A stretch of DNA of 64,000 nucleotides from Anaerotignum lactatifermentans (GTDB taxonomy: Bacteria > Bacillota > Clostridia > Lachnospirales > Anaerotignaceae), in the NCBI RefSeq assembly GCF_016902535.1, contig NZ_JACSNY010000007.1, positions 62,001 to 126,000 of the forward strand, given 5' to 3'. The first letter of the stretch is position 1. Each line of letters begins with the position of its first letter. Under the pieces are notes generated by a model that worked only from the letters and a program-made list of their open reading frames with translations, did no database searches and was not told the DNA's origin. The position numbers were made by a program, and so were the translations under genes. This document shows, one piece after another, positions 7,173-15,375 of this stretch.

Positions 7173-9698
7173 ATGCAGTATCAACAAAAGCAAAAATGGA
7201 AAAGACGCGCCTTTGCGGTGATCGCCGTTATGATCGCTGTCATTATGGTTCTGGGATTATTGTCGCCGGCCTTCGCGGCGGAGGCGGCTGTGGCCGTAGA
7301 GGTTACGGATACCGTGACGGTGACGCCGGAAGAGGAAGCGCCTGTGGAAACGCCGGAGGAGGAAATGGGACAGTCCAGTTTTTCCGCGGATTTTTCCATT
7401 GGATTTGACGGGAAATATATTGTGGGCGAGATGACGCCTTTTTCCGGGCAGATCACCAATCTGGCCGGGAATTTCAAGGGAGAGCTTCGTCTGAAAACAT
7501 ATTTATATGGAAACGACAGCCGGAATTTCCAATCCTACGCGCTCTATGCCCAGCCTTTGGAACTGCCTCAGGGAGCCACAGAGCAGATTTCCATGGAAAT
7601 TGGCATTGGCAGTGTGCGTAAATATATGGAAGTGGAGCTGGTGGACCAGCAGGAACGTGTGGTATACCGCAAAAACGTGCCGGTGGAAGCGCTGGCTCCG
7701 GAAACGGTGGCTGTGGCGGTGCTCAGCAGTCAGCCGGAGCAGCTGAACTATCTGTCCAGTCTGGCGGATCTTCTGCCGGCGGAACGGAACCAGGTATTTT
7801 TCCTGGACGGGAGCCAGTTCCCTTCGGAGCAGGTAGTCATGGAAAATTTTGATCTGGTTGTGATAGATGATTTTGATACGTCTGTATTGACGGCCCAGCA
7901 GAAAGGGGCTTTGGAAAGCTGGCTGCGCAGCGGCGGCCTGTTGATATTGGGAACAGGCCCCCATGCTAACCGTGTGCTGTCCGGTCTGACTTTTTTGGGA
8001 GACATCAGGACGGCGGGCAGTGGAACGGTGTCCGCTTTCACAGATCTGGCGGGAGGCAGTGTGACACTGTCCCAGCCGATGCAGACGGCAGTGCTGGAAT
8101 CGGAACTTTTGCGTCAGTACTGGGAGGATAATGGCACAGTATTGGCCAGTACGCTGACGTGCGGCGGCGGAAACGTCCTGCTCTATCATTTTTCCTTAGG
8201 CCTGACGCCATTTTCCAATTTGCCAAATGCCTCCGCTCTGGTGGCGGACAGCTGCCTGAGATGGTCCGGTGACCAGTTAGAATTGGCGTCCGATGTGGAG
8301 ACCAATTATATGGACCATTATGCGGATCGTTTCCCCGGTATGGATAACGGCGGCATTTGGCTGGTATTTGGCTGTATTATTGTCTATATGGTGCTGGTGG
8401 GGCCGGTGCTGTATGTGGTGCTGAAGAAAAAGGAAAAACAGGTTCTGGGCTGGGTATGTATCCCGGTGATGGCCTTTGTATTCCTGGGCGCGGCACTGCT
8501 GTGCTCTATGGGCAGCGCTTATAAGGACAGTATGCTCAGCGTGGTGTCTGTCATTGATGTGGCGCCGGAGGCTTCCTATGGACGGGCGGATATTGGCATT
8601 ACGGTGAAATCACCGAAAAAGGGAGATCTTGTGCTTGCCATGGAGGACCAGCTTCCTGTTTTGCCGAAAATGGAGGATTACTACTATTTCAGCGGAGAAA
8701 ATACGGAAGAATGTGAATATCGCGTGGAAGCGGGAGAGACAAACCGACTTACCTTCTACGATCTTTCTACCTGGGAAAGCTGCGAATTGACGGCCAGAAG
8801 CATTGTGGATCTGGGCGGAACGGTACAATGCCAGGTACGTACAGAGGGCAGTGTGGTTTACTGCCTGATCGAAAATGATTCTAACGTGGATTTTGTGGAT
8901 GCCTATATTCGTCTGCACGAGCAGTATCTGCCCCTAGGGGAGCTCCCTGCGGGAGAAAGCAGAGAGGTTTCTCTGGATACGGAGGCCATGGGCGAGGATA
9001 CCCTGCGCAATACTCTGCGCACTGCCGTATGGGGCGGCGAAACCTCCATGTCTCAGCTGGCAGAGCAGGGAACGATCACCAGACAGGAGGCCTTCCGTTT
9101 GAATCTGGAGGAGGATCTTCTGAATATGTATGATTCCGACCGCGGCGAAGGATATTTTGACAGTGAGCAGGAGATCTGCACCTTTTTTGGATTCAGTGAC
9201 GCGCCGTTGCTGACGGGTGCGAAGACCGTCAACGGCAAAGAACCCAGAGAAACGAACCTGCATCTGTACCATATCCCTGTTCGGCAGGATCTGGCGAAAA
9301 TGGAGCAGTTCTCCCTGCCCTATATGATCGGGCCGCAGGCCACCGAGACCAATGGCCAGGGATATGATCTGTATTACGATTCCTGGGAAGGCCGGCATTT
9401 CCTCTCTCCTTATGGGGAGGAAGAACGGGACGTTACACTGAAATATCAGGTAGACAGCGATTTACGGATTGATTTGTTCCAGTTCCGTTTGAGCAGTCAG
9501 TCTTATGTGGTCAGCCAAAAAACGGAAATCTATAATCTTCGGACAGGACAATGGGAGATTTTGCAGGAAGTACCCTATGAAAATACGGCGGATTATGTGG
9601 ATGGAGACAATACCATTCTGGTTCGTCTGCATCTGATGGGCTCGGATACGGTTATTACACCGGAAATGCGCATGGAAGGAGGCGGAAAATATGCTTGA
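7173..9698 (+). CDS. Large membrane-anchored extracytoplasmic protein, first gene of the ABC/VWA operon
   Basis: The 841-residue protein begins with a signal peptide (basic MQYQQKQKWKRR, hydrophobic core, cleavage near AFA-AEAA). The exposed part includes a glutamine-amidotransferase-like fold segment (AVAVLSSQPEQLNYLSSLADLL, then FDLVVIDDFDTSVL and LRSGGLLILGTG, about residues 175-265) without an obvious catalytic Cys. Two adjacent membrane helices follow (about 392-446), then a long beta-rich tail. The start is ATG 7173 with GGGAGG upstream; an in-frame TTG at 7107 lies before the promoter. The end overlaps the ABC ATPase start by eight bases. I do not recognise a named family for the whole protein. 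Similar large proteins often accompany ABC-2 exporters with VWA partners, so it is probably the external component of that machine. Confidence 0.8.
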   Translation: MQYQQKQKWKRRAFAVIAVMIAVIMVLGLLSPAFAAEAAVAVEVTDTVTVTPEEEAPVETPEEEMGQSSFSADFSIGFDGKYIVGEMTPFSGQITNLAGNFKGELRLKTYLYGNDSRNFQSYALYAQPLELPQGATEQISMEIGIGSVRKYMEVELVDQQERVVYRKNVPVEALAPETVAVAVLSSQPEQLNYLSSLADLLPAERNQVFFLDGSQFPSEQVVMENFDLVVIDDFDTSVLTAQQKGALESWLRSGGLLILGTGPHANRVLSGLTFLGDIRTAGSGTVSAFTDLAGGSVTLSQPMQTAVLESELLRQYWEDNGTVLASTLTCGGGNVLLYHFSLGLTPFSNLPNASALVADSCLRWSGDQLELASDVETNYMDHYADRFPGMDNGGIWLVFGCIIVYMVLVGPVLYVVLKKKEKQVLGWVCIPVMAFVFLGAALLCSMGSAYKDSMLSVVSVIDVAPEASYGRADIGITVKSPKKGDLVLAMEDQLPVLPKMEDYYYFSGENTEECEYRVEAGETNRLTFYDLSTWESCELTARSIVDLGGTVQCQVRTEGSVVYCLIENDSNVDFVDAYIRLHEQYLPLGELPAGESREVSLDTEAMGEDTLRNTLRTAVWGGETSMSQLAEQGTITRQEAFRLNLEEDLLNMYDSDRGEGYFDSEQEICTFFGFSDAPLLTGAKTVNGKEPRETNLHLYHIPVRQDLAKMEQFSLPYMIGPQATETNGQGYDLYYDSWEGRHFLSPYGEEERDVTLKYQVDSDLRIDLFQFRLSSQSYVVSQKTEIYNLRTGQWEILQEVPYENTADYVDGDNTILVRLHLMGSDTVITPEMRMEGGGKYA

Positions 9699-10617
9699 GA
9701 TCAAGGATCTGGTAAAAAAATACGGCTCCTTTACGGCAGTGGACGGGCTTTGTCTGCATGTTTCCCAGGGGAGTATTTTTGGCTTTGTGGGTCCCAACGG
9801 CGCGGGAAAGACCACGACCATGCGGATTATGGCGGGGCTGCTTCCCGCTACCTCCGGCGGCATTTTCATGGAGGACGTGGATCTGACGAAAAATCCGAGA
9901 CTTCTGCGTTCTAAGATTGGCTATATGCCGGACTTTTTCGGTGTGTATGATAATTTGAAGGTAACGGAATATATGGACTTCTACGCCGGGGCCTATGAAA
10001 TTCCTTACAAGGATCGCCCGGCGCTCATTGATGATCTGCTGGAGATCGTGGATTTGTCTCATAAGAAAAACGATTACGTGGATGCTCTGTCCCGTGGCAT
10101 GAAGCAGAGGCTCTGCCTTGCCAGAAGTCTGATCCATGACCCGAAGCTGCTGATTCTGGATGAACCGGCTTCTGGTCTGGACCCTCGTGCCAGAGTGGAG
10201 ATGAAGGAGATCCTGAAGCAGCTTCAGCAGATGGGCAAGACCGTCATCATCAGCTCCCATATCCTGCCGGAACTGGCGGAGATGTGTACGGAAGTGGGTA
10301 TCATTGACCGGGGCAGATTGGCGGCCCAGGGAACGGTGCAGGAGATCATGAAACGATTGGTGCAGAAACGTACCATTTATCTGCGGCCGCTGGATCAGGT
10401 AGAAAAGGCGGCGGCAATTCTGCGGGAACAGCCCAGTGTGCAGGATGTGATTGAGAATACGCTGGATCTGGAGTTCCATTTTGACGGCAGCGATCAGATG
10501 CTGGCGGAGATTTTGCGTCAGGTTATCGCGGCGGGCGTTTCTGTGGTGACCTTCAAGGAAAAAGAAGGAAATCTGGAAGAAGTATTTATGCAGGTGACAG
10601 GAGGGGATGCACAATGA
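9691..10617 (+). CDS. ABC transporter ATP-binding protein (ABC-2 type exporter)
   Basis: This 308-residue cytoplasmic ATPase has Walker A (GPNGAGKTTT, about residue 36), the signature LSRGMKQRL, Walker B LLILDEPASGLDP and the H-loop SSHIL, all intact. The order and spacing match ATPases that drive ABC-2 exporters. The C-terminal third (from about residue 220) is an accessory domain of the kind found in GldA/CcmA-like ATPases. GGAGGCGG precedes the ATG, which overlaps the previous gene. The stop overlaps the permease start as ATGA, so the two should be made in fixed ratio. The substrate is unknown. Confidence 0.94.
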   Translation: MLEIKDLVKKYGSFTAVDGLCLHVSQGSIFGFVGPNGAGKTTTMRIMAGLLPATSGGIFMEDVDLTKNPRLLRSKIGYMPDFFGVYDNLKVTEYMDFYAGAYEIPYKDRPALIDDLLEIVDLSHKKNDYVDALSRGMKQRLCLARSLIHDPKLLILDEPASGLDPRARVEMKEILKQLQQMGKTVIISSHILPELAEMCTEVGIIDRGRLAAQGTVQEIMKRLVQKRTIYLRPLDQVEKAAAILREQPSVQDVIENTLDLEFHFDGSDQMLAEILRQVIAAGVSVVTFKEKEGNLEEVFMQVTGGDAQ

Positions 10618-11492
10618 TGAATCCGGTATTGCGCAGAGAAGCGGTAACGACCATGCGAAACTGGAAGACCTACGGCGCGCTGCTGATCTTTCTGGCGATT
10701 ACCTCCGTCGGTGCCGCCTTCTATGTTTATGCCAGCATGTTTCAGAATTATCTTTATAATACTGACCCAGCGGCTATGGTCTGGCTGTATGTGGTGCTGG
10801 CAGGGGTGCAGATGGGACTGGTGATGCTGGCAACCCCGGCTATCGCGGCAGGCAGCATCAGCGGAGAACGAGAGCGGCAGACGCTGGATCTTCTGCTGGT
10901 AACGAAAATGACGCCCTTGTCTATTGTATGGGGGAAGATGATGTCCTCCCTGATTTATGTATTGCTGCTGGTTGTGGCGACGGTTCCTGTTTTTGGCGTA
11001 GCGTTTTATTATGGCAGTATTTCATTGGGAAGCATCCTGCTGATGCTGCTCTTCATTCTGGTGATGTCTTTGGCACTGAGCGCCGTTTCCGTGTTCCTGT
11101 CCTGTATTTTCAGGAAAACGGTGATTTCTATTGTACTGATGTACCTGATTATAGGCGTTCTTTGTTTCGGCACATTGATTCTTTTGGCCTTTTACGCCTT
11201 ATTTGCCGGACGCAGCGGACAAATTGACATGTCGCTTTGGATCAGTGTGTTGATCCTGTTGCCGAACCCCGGCGCGGCATTCTTTTCCCTGATGGATATG
11301 CAGATGGGCAGCGGCATTGTCCATGGCCTGCTGAATATGGCTTATTATCATGACGGGAATCTGGTGTACTGGCTGGCGGAGCATCTGTGGATGGCGCATA
11401 TGGCGGCAAGTCTGGCGGTAACGGCTCTGTTTGTATGGCTTTCCGCTCGGATGATTGATCCTGTACGGGAAAAAAGAAGGAGGAAATCATGA
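10614..11492 (+). CDS. ABC-2 type transporter permease
   Basis: The 292-residue protein has about six hydrophobic helices. The first follows MNPVLRREAVTTMRNWKTY, and the loop GSISGERERQTLDLLLVTKMTPLSIVWGKM is the cytoplasmic coupling region typical of ABC-2 permeases. It pairs with the ATPase immediately upstream (ATGA overlap) and overlaps the next gene in the same way. A single permease suggests a homodimer pore. Substrate cannot be inferred. In the related gliding-motility GldA/GldF pair the same architecture serves motility or secretion, but motility is not implied here. Confidence 0.92.
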   Translation: MMNPVLRREAVTTMRNWKTYGALLIFLAITSVGAAFYVYASMFQNYLYNTDPAAMVWLYVVLAGVQMGLVMLATPAIAAGSISGERERQTLDLLLVTKMTPLSIVWGKMMSSLIYVLLLVVATVPVFGVAFYYGSISLGSILLMLLFILVMSLALSAVSVFLSCIFRKTVISIVLMYLIIGVLCFGTLILLAFYALFAGRSGQIDMSLWISVLILLPNPGAAFFSLMDMQMGSGIVHGLLNMAYYHDGNLVYWLAEHLWMAHMAASLAVTALFVWLSARMIDPVREKRRRKS

Positions 11493-12964
11493 GAGAATTC
11501 CAACGTCTTTTGGCGCCATTAAAGCGAAAAATGGCGGCGGAGCGGTTTTTGAAATGGCTTCTGCGGCTGGAGAGCGGCGCCAGTGTGGTCTGCCTTGGAT
11601 TGGTTCTGCTGTCCAAATGGGTGCGGATGGATCTGCTCTGGCAGTGCTGCGCGGGACTGTGGCTTTTGGCGGCGGCAGCCGCGGCGGTGCTGGCTTTTTG
11701 GCTGCGTCCGGTTACCCTGACCCAGGCGGCCCAGGAGGCGGATGCTTTGGGCGGTCAGGAACGGATGATTACCACATTGGAGCTGTTGGAAAAGAAGGAA
11801 TACAGCACTATGGAGAAAATGGCGGTGGACGACGGCGTCAAAAAAGCGGAGCAGACGGATTTCGCTAAGGCCCATGTCTTCCGCTTTTCCAGAAAGATGC
11901 TGATTATTCTGGGTTTAAGTCTGGTGCTGACGGCCGGGGCGGGCTTTGTGCCCATCCAGCGGGAGGAACGGGCGGAGATATACGCCAAAGCCCAGCTGGA
12001 ACGGATCGAACAGGCAGAGGCGGAACTGAAACGAGAGGAGTTGACCAGGGAAGAACAGGACCTGCTGGATGAACTGACCAAGAGCCTGCGTAAGGAGCTG
12101 AAACTGGCCAAAACGGAAAAAGAGGCCAAAGAGGCGGTTCAGCAGGCACAGCAGGAAATGAAAAAGCTGGAAAAGGAAAGTGTATCCAAGGACCTGCGGG
12201 AACTGGCGCAGAATATAGAGCATCAGGAAAGCACCCGGTCTCTGGCGGAGGCCCTGCGTAATGCGGACAGTCAGCAGATGCAGCAGGCGTTGACTGCCCT
12301 CCAGCAGATGCTGACACAGATGTCGGCACAGGAGATCGCCGAGCTGGCGGCGCAGATGGGGGAAGCGGCGGATCGGCTAGACGATCAGCAGCTGAAGGAA
12401 GCTCTGGAAGCACTGCAAAAGGCGCTGGAGGAGGGGATGGACCCTTCTGAGGCCATGGGAGAACTTCAGCAGGCGGCAGCGGCACAGATGGCTTCGGGCG
12501 CGAATCTGCGGGCAGGTCTGCAAAAAATGAATCTGAGTCTGGCGCAAAAAGGCGGTACCCTGCGGACCGGGCAGGAGCAACAAACGCTTCAGGCTGTGGA
12601 AGCTGACGGTCAGGGGCAGGGCAGCGGCGGCCAGGGCCAGGGAGAAGGCAGCGGCAACGGCGGCTATGGTCAGGGCAGCGGCGGACAGGGCCGTGGCTTC
12701 GGTCAGGGAAACGCCGAGGAGATTTACAGCCGGACGGCGGCCGGAATGGAAGGAGAGAATGTGCAGCTTTCCGGGGAGGATACGGAAAACGGCAGCACCG
12801 TGATTTCTCAGCATCGTACCATGGGCCAGGCGGGAGAAAGCATGCCCTACGATCAGGTATATCTCCAGTATCAGCAGGAAGCCATGAGCTCTCTGGAAAA
12901 CAGCCAGGTACCCTATGGGATGCGGACACTGGTTTCCGATTATTTTTCTGGATTGGAACGGTAG
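11489..12964 (+). CDS. Membrane protein with long coiled coil and Gly/Gln-rich tract
   Basis: This 491-residue protein has two helices near residues 33-73 and a third near 136-155. A long Glu/Lys/Gln-rich coiled coil follows (about 165-350, for example REELTREEQDLLDELTK), then a low-complexity Gly/Gln/Ser tract (about 375-410). The layout recalls DUF4175-like proteins found next to VWA genes, but I cannot confirm the family. The ATG follows AAGGAGGAAATC and overlaps the permease stop as ATGA. The coiled coil probably lies outside the membrane and would join or space other parts of the complex. The low-complexity tract could tolerate length change between strains. Confidence 0.75.
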   Translation: MREFQRLLAPLKRKMAAERFLKWLLRLESGASVVCLGLVLLSKWVRMDLLWQCCAGLWLLAAAAAAVLAFWLRPVTLTQAAQEADALGGQERMITTLELLEKKEYSTMEKMAVDDGVKKAEQTDFAKAHVFRFSRKMLIILGLSLVLTAGAGFVPIQREERAEIYAKAQLERIEQAEAELKREELTREEQDLLDELTKSLRKELKLAKTEKEAKEAVQQAQQEMKKLEKESVSKDLRELAQNIEHQESTRSLAEALRNADSQQMQQALTALQQMLTQMSAQEIAELAAQMGEAADRLDDQQLKEALEALQKALEEGMDPSEAMGELQQAAAAQMASGANLRAGLQKMNLSLAQKGGTLRTGQEQQTLQAVEADGQGQGSGGQGQGEGSGNGGYGQGSGGQGRGFGQGNAEEIYSRTAAGMEGENVQLSGEDTENGSTVISQHRTMGQAGESMPYDQVYLQYQQEAMSSLENSQVPYGMRTLVSDYFSGLER

Positions 12965-12979
12965 GAGGCGTATCAAAGG

Positions 12980-13564
12980 ATGAAAATGCGATTTTTGGCG
13001 ATATTGGCGGCGGCAGTCTGCGCCTTTGGCGGCTGCGGCGCTCTGGACCGGGAAACAGAGGAGGAAGTTCGGGAGGAACTGAAAAACGCGGCGGCCCAAG
13101 CGGGCAGCGTTCTGGAAGAGGCTAAGGAGAAGGCCTCGGAGAAACTGGCCGAGATTGATTGGGCGGAAATGCTCCTTGTGCCGGATAGTGACAGCGAAAA
13201 GAAGAATTTGAAGGTGCTTTGCGAGGGCACAGACGGCCAGTGGACGGAAATCGAAGATATGGAGGAGTTCCGAAAGCAGGCAGATGTGGAAGCATGGGAA
13301 AAAACAGACGCTATCCCGGCGGATATGCAAGAGGCGGCACATTTTTCCATCCAGCAGAAGGGAACCATCCATCTGGGAGAGGAAGACACGGATCGGTATT
13401 ATGAGATCGCGGAAATGACGCTGTACGCAGATCAGATGGTGTCCTTGACCATCCTGGGAGATATTACCCAGTATCTGGATGTGGTCCTGCCGCAGGGCAG
13501 TTTTACCGCCAATTATCTAGTGGATGAGGAGACGGCAGAATATCTGCGCAGTCTTTCTGAATAA
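12980..13564 (+). CDS. Small lipoprotein of the ABC/VWA operon
   Basis: The 194-residue product begins MKMRFLAILAAAVCAFGGCG, a short lipoprotein signal with a lipobox ending at Cys (FGGC, about residue 17), so it should be lipid-anchored on the outer membrane face. The mature part starts with a helical Glu-rich stretch (EEEVREELKNAAAQAGS) and continues with a mixed fold. No known domain is recognised. GGAGGCG precedes the ATG, 15 bases after the preceding stop. Position inside the operon suggests a soluble accessory subunit of the transporter/VWA complex. Confidence 0.78.
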   Translation: MKMRFLAILAAAVCAFGGCGALDRETEEEVREELKNAAAQAGSVLEEAKEKASEKLAEIDWAEMLLVPDSDSEKKNLKVLCEGTDGQWTEIEDMEEFRKQADVEAWEKTDAIPADMQEAAHFSIQQKGTIHLGEEDTDRYYEIAEMTLYADQMVSLTILGDITQYLDVVLPQGSFTANYLVDEETAEYLRSLSE

Positions 13565-13593
13565 AGAGACGATCAACAGAAAGGAGGGGGACC

Positions 13594-15375
13594 GTGCGGT
13601 TTTTCTACCCATTGGGATGGGCGGCGCTTTTGGCGGTGCCGGTGATCCTGCTGATGTATTTGTTAAAGCAGAAATATAAGGAACGGCAGATCCCCAGTCT
13701 TTATCTTTGGGAAAAGGTGCTGCGGCAGACCCAGTCCCATCAGCCATGGCAGAAGCTGCGCAGGAACAAACTGCTGTTTTTGCAGCTGCTGGCGGCGGTA
13801 CTGCTGGCGGCGGCGCTGGCCTCGCCCCATGTGGCGGGGCTGGTGGAGGCCAACAGCTATGTGCTGGCATTGGACTGCTCTGTGAGCATGCAGGCACAGG
13901 ATGCCGATGGCACACGATTTGACGCGGCAAAGGCCGATATGACCCGGCTGGTGGAGGATGCGCCTTCCCAGACGGTATTTTCTTTGGTGCTACTGGATAA
14001 CGCGCCGAAAACGGCGGTCAGCGGCGGCAAAAAGGATACGGTGCTGCGGGCTTTGGAGGAGGCCGCGCCCGGCGGTACGGGTATTGACTGGCAGCAGGCG
14101 GAGACACTGCTGAAGGCGGAGCAGGATGCCATAGAAGGCGAGATTTTTCTTTTTGGAGATGACGGCGGCAGCCTGCGGGAGCTTTCCGCGCAGATGTTTT
14201 CCTATGGCGGCGCGGCAGAAAATACAGCGCTGACACTGCTTTCCGGTACCCCGGGAGAAAATGGACGTTCTGTACTGGTCCATGTCCGTCATTATGGCAG
14301 TACGCCGGTGGAAAAAGAGGTAACGCTGTTTGCCGATGGCGTGGCCATTGATACAAAAACAGTGTCTTTGGAGGCGGAAGGCCAGAAAGACGTGGTCTTT
14401 CTGGGTGTGCCGGACAACAGCGGCGCGCTGGAAGCCCGAATGACACCGGGAGATGTGCAGCCTGCCGACGATGTTATCTATGGCAGTGCCGGCGGCGATA
14501 CGAAATATCGGGTGCTTCTGGTCAGTGAAGGCAATCTTTTTCTGGAAAAAGCCCTTTCGCTGGTAGATGGTGTGGAATTGTACGTGACAAATGAGGCGGA
14601 GGACCTGTCCGGCTACGGACTGTATGTATTTGATGGCATTCTGCCGGAGCGTCTTCCCAATGATGGCTATACGATGTTCTTTGCACCGGAGGGAAGTGTG
14701 CTGGGACTGGAACTGGGGGAACAGCGGGAGATTTCTTCTATGGTAACCGCCGCGGATACGCCCTGGGAGGATACCCAGAGCATTTCCTTTGCCCTGCGGG
14801 AAGGCAGAAGCCTTTCGGCGGACTGGGGCCGCGCGTTCCTTTGGGGAGATGGGGTGCCTCTGGCTCTTTACGGACAGCCGGAGGGACGTAAATGCATCGT
14901 ATTCGGATTTGATCTTCATGACAGCGATCTTCCCTTGAAAATGGAGTTTCCTGTGCTGATGTACCGTCTGCTGGAATGGTATTTCCCGGCGGCGGAGACC
15001 ATGGCCCAGGGAGGTACGGGAGAGGCCCTTTCTCTTTCTCTCCAGCCTGCTACAGAGCGGGCCTGGGTAGTGACGCCGGAAGGCGAAGAGGTGCAGATTG
15101 CGCCGCCTTTTCCGGCACGTACGCTGACGCAGACAAAGACCGCCGGCGTCTACTGGCTGCGGGAGGAGGACAGTACGGGGACGCTGCGGGAGACCCCTTT
15201 TGGTTTGAATGTGACGACGGAGGAATCGGATCTGCGCGTCCGTCAGAGTGTGGAAAGTCAGGAAACGTCTGCGAAGAAGTCTCTGATGGGCAGCCGTGAT
15301 CTGACGAGTCTGGTACTGCTGCTGGTATTGGCGGCAATCTTGATAGAATGGCGGGTGAATTGCCGTGAGAATTGA
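13594..15375 (+). CDS. BatA-type membrane protein with VWA domain
   Basis: The 593-residue protein starts with the BatA (aerotolerance regulator N-terminal) signature: a helix MRFFYPLGWAALLAVPVILLMYLL, the IPSLYLWEKV segment and a second helix ending ASPHV. A von Willebrand factor A domain follows, with the metal-site motif DCSVSM (D-x-S-x-S, about residue 91). A C-terminal helix (LVLLLVLAAILIEW) re-anchors the end. VWA domains bind partner proteins through a divalent metal. The start is GTG with AAAGGAGGGGACC upstream. The stop overlaps the next gene start by 11 bases. No MoxR ATPase, the usual partner of Bat proteins, is seen here. The ABC ATPase may be the energy source instead. Confidence 0.85.
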   Translation: MRFFYPLGWAALLAVPVILLMYLLKQKYKERQIPSLYLWEKVLRQTQSHQPWQKLRRNKLLFLQLLAAVLLAAALASPHVAGLVEANSYVLALDCSVSMQAQDADGTRFDAAKADMTRLVEDAPSQTVFSLVLLDNAPKTAVSGGKKDTVLRALEEAAPGGTGIDWQQAETLLKAEQDAIEGEIFLFGDDGGSLRELSAQMFSYGGAAENTALTLLSGTPGENGRSVLVHVRHYGSTPVEKEVTLFADGVAIDTKTVSLEAEGQKDVVFLGVPDNSGALEARMTPGDVQPADDVIYGSAGGDTKYRVLLVSEGNLFLEKALSLVDGVELYVTNEAEDLSGYGLYVFDGILPERLPNDGYTMFFAPEGSVLGLELGEQREISSMVTAADTPWEDTQSISFALREGRSLSADWGRAFLWGDGVPLALYGQPEGRKCIVFGFDLHDSDLPLKMEFPVLMYRLLEWYFPAAETMAQGGTGEALSLSLQPATERAWVVTPEGEEVQIAPPFPARTLTQTKTAGVYWLREEDSTGTLRETPFGLNVTTEESDLRVRQSVESQETSAKKSLMGSRDLTSLVLLLVLAAILIEWRVNCREN